64,000 bases of DNA from assembly GCF_047730085.1 (NCBI RefSeq), contig NZ_CP159830.1, positions 2,666,001 through 2,730,000 of the forward strand, read 5' to 3'. Source of the stretch: Njordibacter sp937773555. GTDB lineage: Bacteria > Pseudomonadota > Gammaproteobacteria > Pseudomonadales > Balneatricaceae. Each line of letters starts with the position of its first letter. The first letter of the stretch is position 1. Below are positions 61,363 through 64,000 of the stretch, one piece after another. The position numbers and the translations under genes are program-made. Under the pieces are notes generated by a model, which searched no databases, was not told where the DNA came from, and was given only the letters and a program-made list of their open reading frames with translations.

Positions 61363-62289
61363 TTAAAGTACTAGGGGGACATTTTGAGTGCCTTCTGATA
61401 CGTCTGGCAATACCGAAGCCATAGCGTTGTGAAGTGCTTCTACACAGGGCCAATACGCACTGCCTGAACGTGCTAAAAAGCCTATTTCTCTGGCTTGCTT
61501 CGGTTCTGTAATAGGCATATAGATAATTTTATCATCCCCATGGCTGAGCCAAGCCTCCATACTAAGCTGCGGTACCAAGGTGGCGCCGTTACCGGCTGAC
61601 ACCATATACCTTAGGGTTTCTAAACTCGCTCCCCTAAAGGCTTGGGATTGGCTTTTTATTTGGCACAGTTGCTGGGCTTGATCAGCCAAGCAGTGCCCCT
61701 CTTTTAACAAAATTAAGTCTGCCCCAGCTAACTCTGTCCGAGTCACTTGGGTTTTTTGTGCCCATTCATGGTTATGACCCACACCCAACCAAAGCTGTTC
61801 CTGCCATAAGCTCAAGCTACGCAATCCTGGCTGCGGTTGTGGCAGCACCAAAATGCCAATATCAATGTTTCCACTTCTTAATTGGCGTAACAGTTCATGG
61901 GTTTCTAACTCGTGCAATTCAATATTGAGTTCAGGCAAAAGCATGTTTACGGTGGACCCCGTTTTTGCCATCAAATAGGGCGCAAGGGACGGAATAATGG
62001 CTAACCTTAAGCGCCCCGCAAGTGGTGTTTTTGAAGCTCTTGCTAACTCTTCCATCTCTTGGGCTTGCAACACCATGGCTCTTGCCCTCTGGGCAATCTC
62101 CAGGCCCACATGGGTGAAAATAACTTTTTTCGAGCCCCGCTCTATAAGTGTCACTCCCAGTTGGTGTTCTAGTTTTTTAAGCTGACCACTCAGCGTGGGT
62201 TGGCTCACATAACAGGCCGCTGCAGCTTTGCCAAAATGGCGTAATTCATCTAATGCAGTAAGGTAACTGAGGTCTTTAAGACTTAACAT
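61363..62289 (-). CDS. oxyR: OxyR, peroxide-sensing LysR-type regulator
   Basis: 308 residues. N-terminal LysR helix-turn-helix (HFGKAAAACYVSQPTLSGQLKKLE). The redox pair is Cys200 (KEGHCLADQ) and Cys209, the same spacing region as E. coli Cys199/Cys208, followed by the OxyR-like FRGASLETLRYMVSAGNGATLVPQL. Divergent from a Prx5-type peroxiredoxin, a natural target. Confidence 0.9.
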   Translation of the reverse strand: MLSLKDLSYLTALDELRHFGKAAAACYVSQPTLSGQLKKLEHQLGVTLIERGSKKVIFTHVGLEIAQRARAMVLQAQEMEELARASKTPLAGRLRLAIIPSLAPYLMAKTGSTVNMLLPELNIELHELETHELLRQLRSGNIDIGILVLPQPQPGLRSLSLWQEQLWLGVGHNHEWAQKTQVTRTELAGADLILLKEGHCLADQAQQLCQIKSQSQAFRGASLETLRYMVSAGNGATLVPQLSMEAWLSHGDDKIIYMPITEPKQAREIGFLARSGSAYWPCVEALHNAMASVLPDVSEGTQNVPLVL

Positions 62290-62428
62290 GTGATCGGAAA
62301 TACCTATTAAAAAATATAATAATAACGATTATACAAATATTTGTAGATGCTGCACACTGTTTAGGTAGATTGCAATTGCGCAGCACGCTCTACTAAATAC
62401 AGATTACTAAACAAAAGGAATAAAGCAC

Positions 62429-62956
62429 ATGAGCCATGGAGTTACAGTACCCCAAATCACTTTTAAGTACCGTGTACGCGACACCAGTATTGGTGGCGAT
62501 AACCCATTTCGTTGGCAAGACATAACCAGCGATGAAATTTTCAGTAACAAAAAAGTTGTGGTGTTTTCCCTGCCGGGTGCATTCACACCCACCTGTAGCA
62601 CTTTTCAAGTGCCTGGTTTTGAAGCAGCTTACGACGAGTTAAAACAACTGGGTGTGGATGAAGTCTATGTACTGTCTGTAAATGATACCTTTGTGATGCG
62701 CAAATGGATGCTAGACCAGGGCATTAAAAATATAAAATTCATTCCCGATGGTAACGGTGAATTTACTCGTCAGATGGGCATGCTGGTAGACAAGCACAAC
62801 GTTGGTTTTGGCCAGCGCTCTTGGCGCTATGCCATGGTAGTGAATAATGGCGTGGTTGAGCATTGGTTAGAAGAACCTGGGCGTAAAGATAATAATGGTA
62901 CTGATCCATTTTCGGTCAGCTCTGCCGAATCTGTGCTTGCAGCTATAAAAAGCTAG
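62429..62956 (+). CDS. Prx5-type peroxiredoxin
   Basis: 175 residues. Redoxin fold with the peroxidatic cysteine in PGAFTPTCSTFQVPGFE near residue 54, and the VNDTFVMRKWM segment of the Prx5 group. No fused glutaredoxin domain is present, so it probably uses an external thiol donor. Ribosome binding site AAAGGAA. The upstream 139 bases shared with oxyR should contain the OxyR-controlled promoter, though I could not define the operator. Confidence 0.88.
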   Translation: MSHGVTVPQITFKYRVRDTSIGGDNPFRWQDITSDEIFSNKKVVVFSLPGAFTPTCSTFQVPGFEAAYDELKQLGVDEVYVLSVNDTFVMRKWMLDQGIKNIKFIPDGNGEFTRQMGMLVDKHNVGFGQRSWRYAMVVNNGVVEHWLEEPGRKDNNGTDPFSVSSAESVLAAIKS

Positions 62957-63448
62957 ACAGATCAAATATCCCTCTCCTCTATAAATGCTTTATTTTTAAT
63001 AGCATATAGGATGTAAGCGATGTATACTACGCCGCGTAATATCACTTGCATCCGCGTTATCTCGGCCATCCTTCAAAAGAAAGTGGCACGGTAAGGCACC
63101 AGCAGGTGCCGGGCATTGGCGTACCTTAATACGATTAAGTTGAGGCCAATGTATACCGAACAAAGGGCACGAGGCCCTTACATGAGCCTTCACTAAGATA
63201 AAAGGGCTAAAACCTCATCAATTGTCGTTGAAAAACTAGGCAACAGCTTGCTATTACCTGTGTTTTTCGCATCCATTGGATGGGTTTTATCTCATTTCAT
63301 TATACTGCTACATATAACAGTCTCGTTCACTACTCCTATTTCATCTCGGTTTTTTTGTTACATCTGGGAGAGTGGCTTTGTTTACGCGCGGGCTTTGTGG
63401 GTATTGATATCCACCAAGTCATCAGATCACTTATTTTAGGATAAAACG
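62957..63448 (+). promoter_or_regulatory. Long structured leader upstream of the DEAD-box helicase gene
   Basis: 492 bases without a supported protein. Three consecutive hairpins lie at 63095-63110 (GGCACC-AGCA-GGTGCC), 63114-63151 (CATTGGC/GCCAATG outer arms, CTTAA/TTAAG inner arms) and 63163-63179 (AAGGGC-ACGAG-GCCCTT). A weak hairpin at 62985-63005 may end the peroxiredoxin transcript. E. coli deaD is known for a very long leader, so a regulatory 5' UTR is a fair reading; an independent small RNA is an alternative. Confidence 0.5.
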
Positions 63449-64000
63449 ATGACCACTTTTGCAGACTTGGCACTCTCTACGCCAGTACTTAATGCGATTA
63501 CCCGCATTGGTTACGAACAACCGTCCCCTATTCAAGCCGCTGCTATTCCACATCTTTTGGAAGGCAGAGACATACTCGGTACTGCACAAACAGGCACAGG
63601 TAAAACTGCTGCTTTTGCACTACCTGCGCTCTCTAACATCGATTTAAAAATTGAAGCCCCACAGGTATTAGTGCTTGCACCAACACGAGAACTGGCTATT
63701 CAAGTTGCTGAAGCTTTCCAAAACTATGCCAGCGACATGCGCGGCTTCCACGTGCTGCCTATCTACGGTGGCAGCAGCATGAGCGGTCAATTACGTCAGC
63801 TCCAACGAGGTGTTCATGTTGTTGTTGGTACTCCTGGCCGAGTGATGGATCACCTGCGCCGTGGCACATTGAAGCTAGACAAACTCAAGACGGTTGTTTT
63901 AGACGAAGCTGACGAAATGCTCCGCATGGGCTTTATCGACGATGTGACTTGGATTTTGGACCACACGCCAAAAGAGCGCCAAGTCGCTCTGTTCTCTGCC
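63449..64000 (+). CDS. deaD: DEAD-box RNA helicase, DeaD/CsdA-like (runs off the right edge)
   Basis: The first 184 residues are present. Q-motif region (FADLALSTPVLNAITRIGYEQPSPIQAAAIP), motif I AQTGTGKTAAF, Ia APTRELAIQ, Ib TPGRVMDH, motif II DEADEMLRMGF, and the start of motif III (FSA) at the edge. The EMLRMGF form after DEAD is typical of DeaD/CsdA, which helps ribosome assembly and cold adaptation. The C-terminal RNA-binding domain that would separate DeaD from RhlE-type helicases is outside the window. Confidence 0.85.
   Translation, partial: MTTFADLALSTPVLNAITRIGYEQPSPIQAAAIPHLLEGRDILGTAQTGTGKTAAFALPALSNIDLKIEAPQVLVLAPTRELAIQVAEAFQNYASDMRGFHVLPIYGGSSMSGQLRQLQRGVHVVVGTPGRVMDHLRRGTLKLDKLKTVVLDEADEMLRMGFIDDVTWILDHTPKERQVALFSA

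Noticed and set aside
63248..63647. Plus-strand frames in and after the helicase leader
   Set aside because: One lies in the AT-rich leader and the other is out of frame with the clear DEAD-box gene.

Overview
The window looks like chromosome of a free-living, aerobic, probably marine gammaproteobacterium. Support comes from a lycopene cyclase plus Brp/Blh carotene dioxygenase pair (retinal supply, usually for proteorhodopsin), a complete 13-gene complex I operon with fused nuoCD, a large trimethylamine N-oxide (TMAO) use region, and a GAPDH-ArsJ arsenate resistance pair. A SAR92- or OM182-like lineage would fit, but that is inference. I see no tRNA, rRNA, insertion sequence, CRISPR array or prophage.

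Layout. 1-10.4 kb holds small mixed units: the crtY end and blh, a frameshifted nitronate monooxygenase, three tiny membrane proteins, an MlrC-type M81 protein divergent from a DadA-like oxidase, a Sel1 protein, an exported rhodanese, an AraC regulator divergent from a thioredoxin-fold protein, and a CBS protein. 10.7-25.6 kb is nuoABCDEFGHIJKLMN on the plus strand. 25.8-48.0 kb is the TMAO and methylated-amine island: a GlxA-type regulator; a minus-strand operon gmaS-mgsA-mgsB-mgsC plus a small unknown protein; a GntR regulator; TMAO demethylase tdm; the TmoXVW importer; a Rieske oxygenase with a GcvT-like folate protein under a TetR regulator; and a complete TorT/TorS/TorR TMAO-sensing phosphorelay. 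48.0-50.9 kb is a GtrA/GtrB/ArnT-like lipid-sugar module. 51.0-57.9 kb groups a membrane cytochrome c, an EamA exporter, CopA, a CueR-like regulator and four more c-type cytochromes. 58-64 kb holds an SDR, DUF1653, GAPDH-ArsJ, OxyR divergent from a Prx5-type peroxiredoxin, and the start of a DEAD-box helicase behind a long structured leader.

How the island may work (inference from known families): TmoXVW imports TMAO, Tdm demethylates it to dimethylamine with the C1 unit passed to tetrahydrofolate, and GmaS plus MgsABC convert monomethylamine to N-methylglutamate. The dimethylamine monooxygenase and N-methylglutamate dehydrogenase needed to complete the route are not in the window. The most unusual point is that TorTSR, known as the switch for TMAO respiration, lies beside TMAO catabolic genes, with no torCAD visible, and a TorR-box-like decamer sits upstream of tdm. 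Several start sites were moved from the longest open frame to an internal ATG where a ribosome binding site or family alignment favoured it; these are stated per gene.
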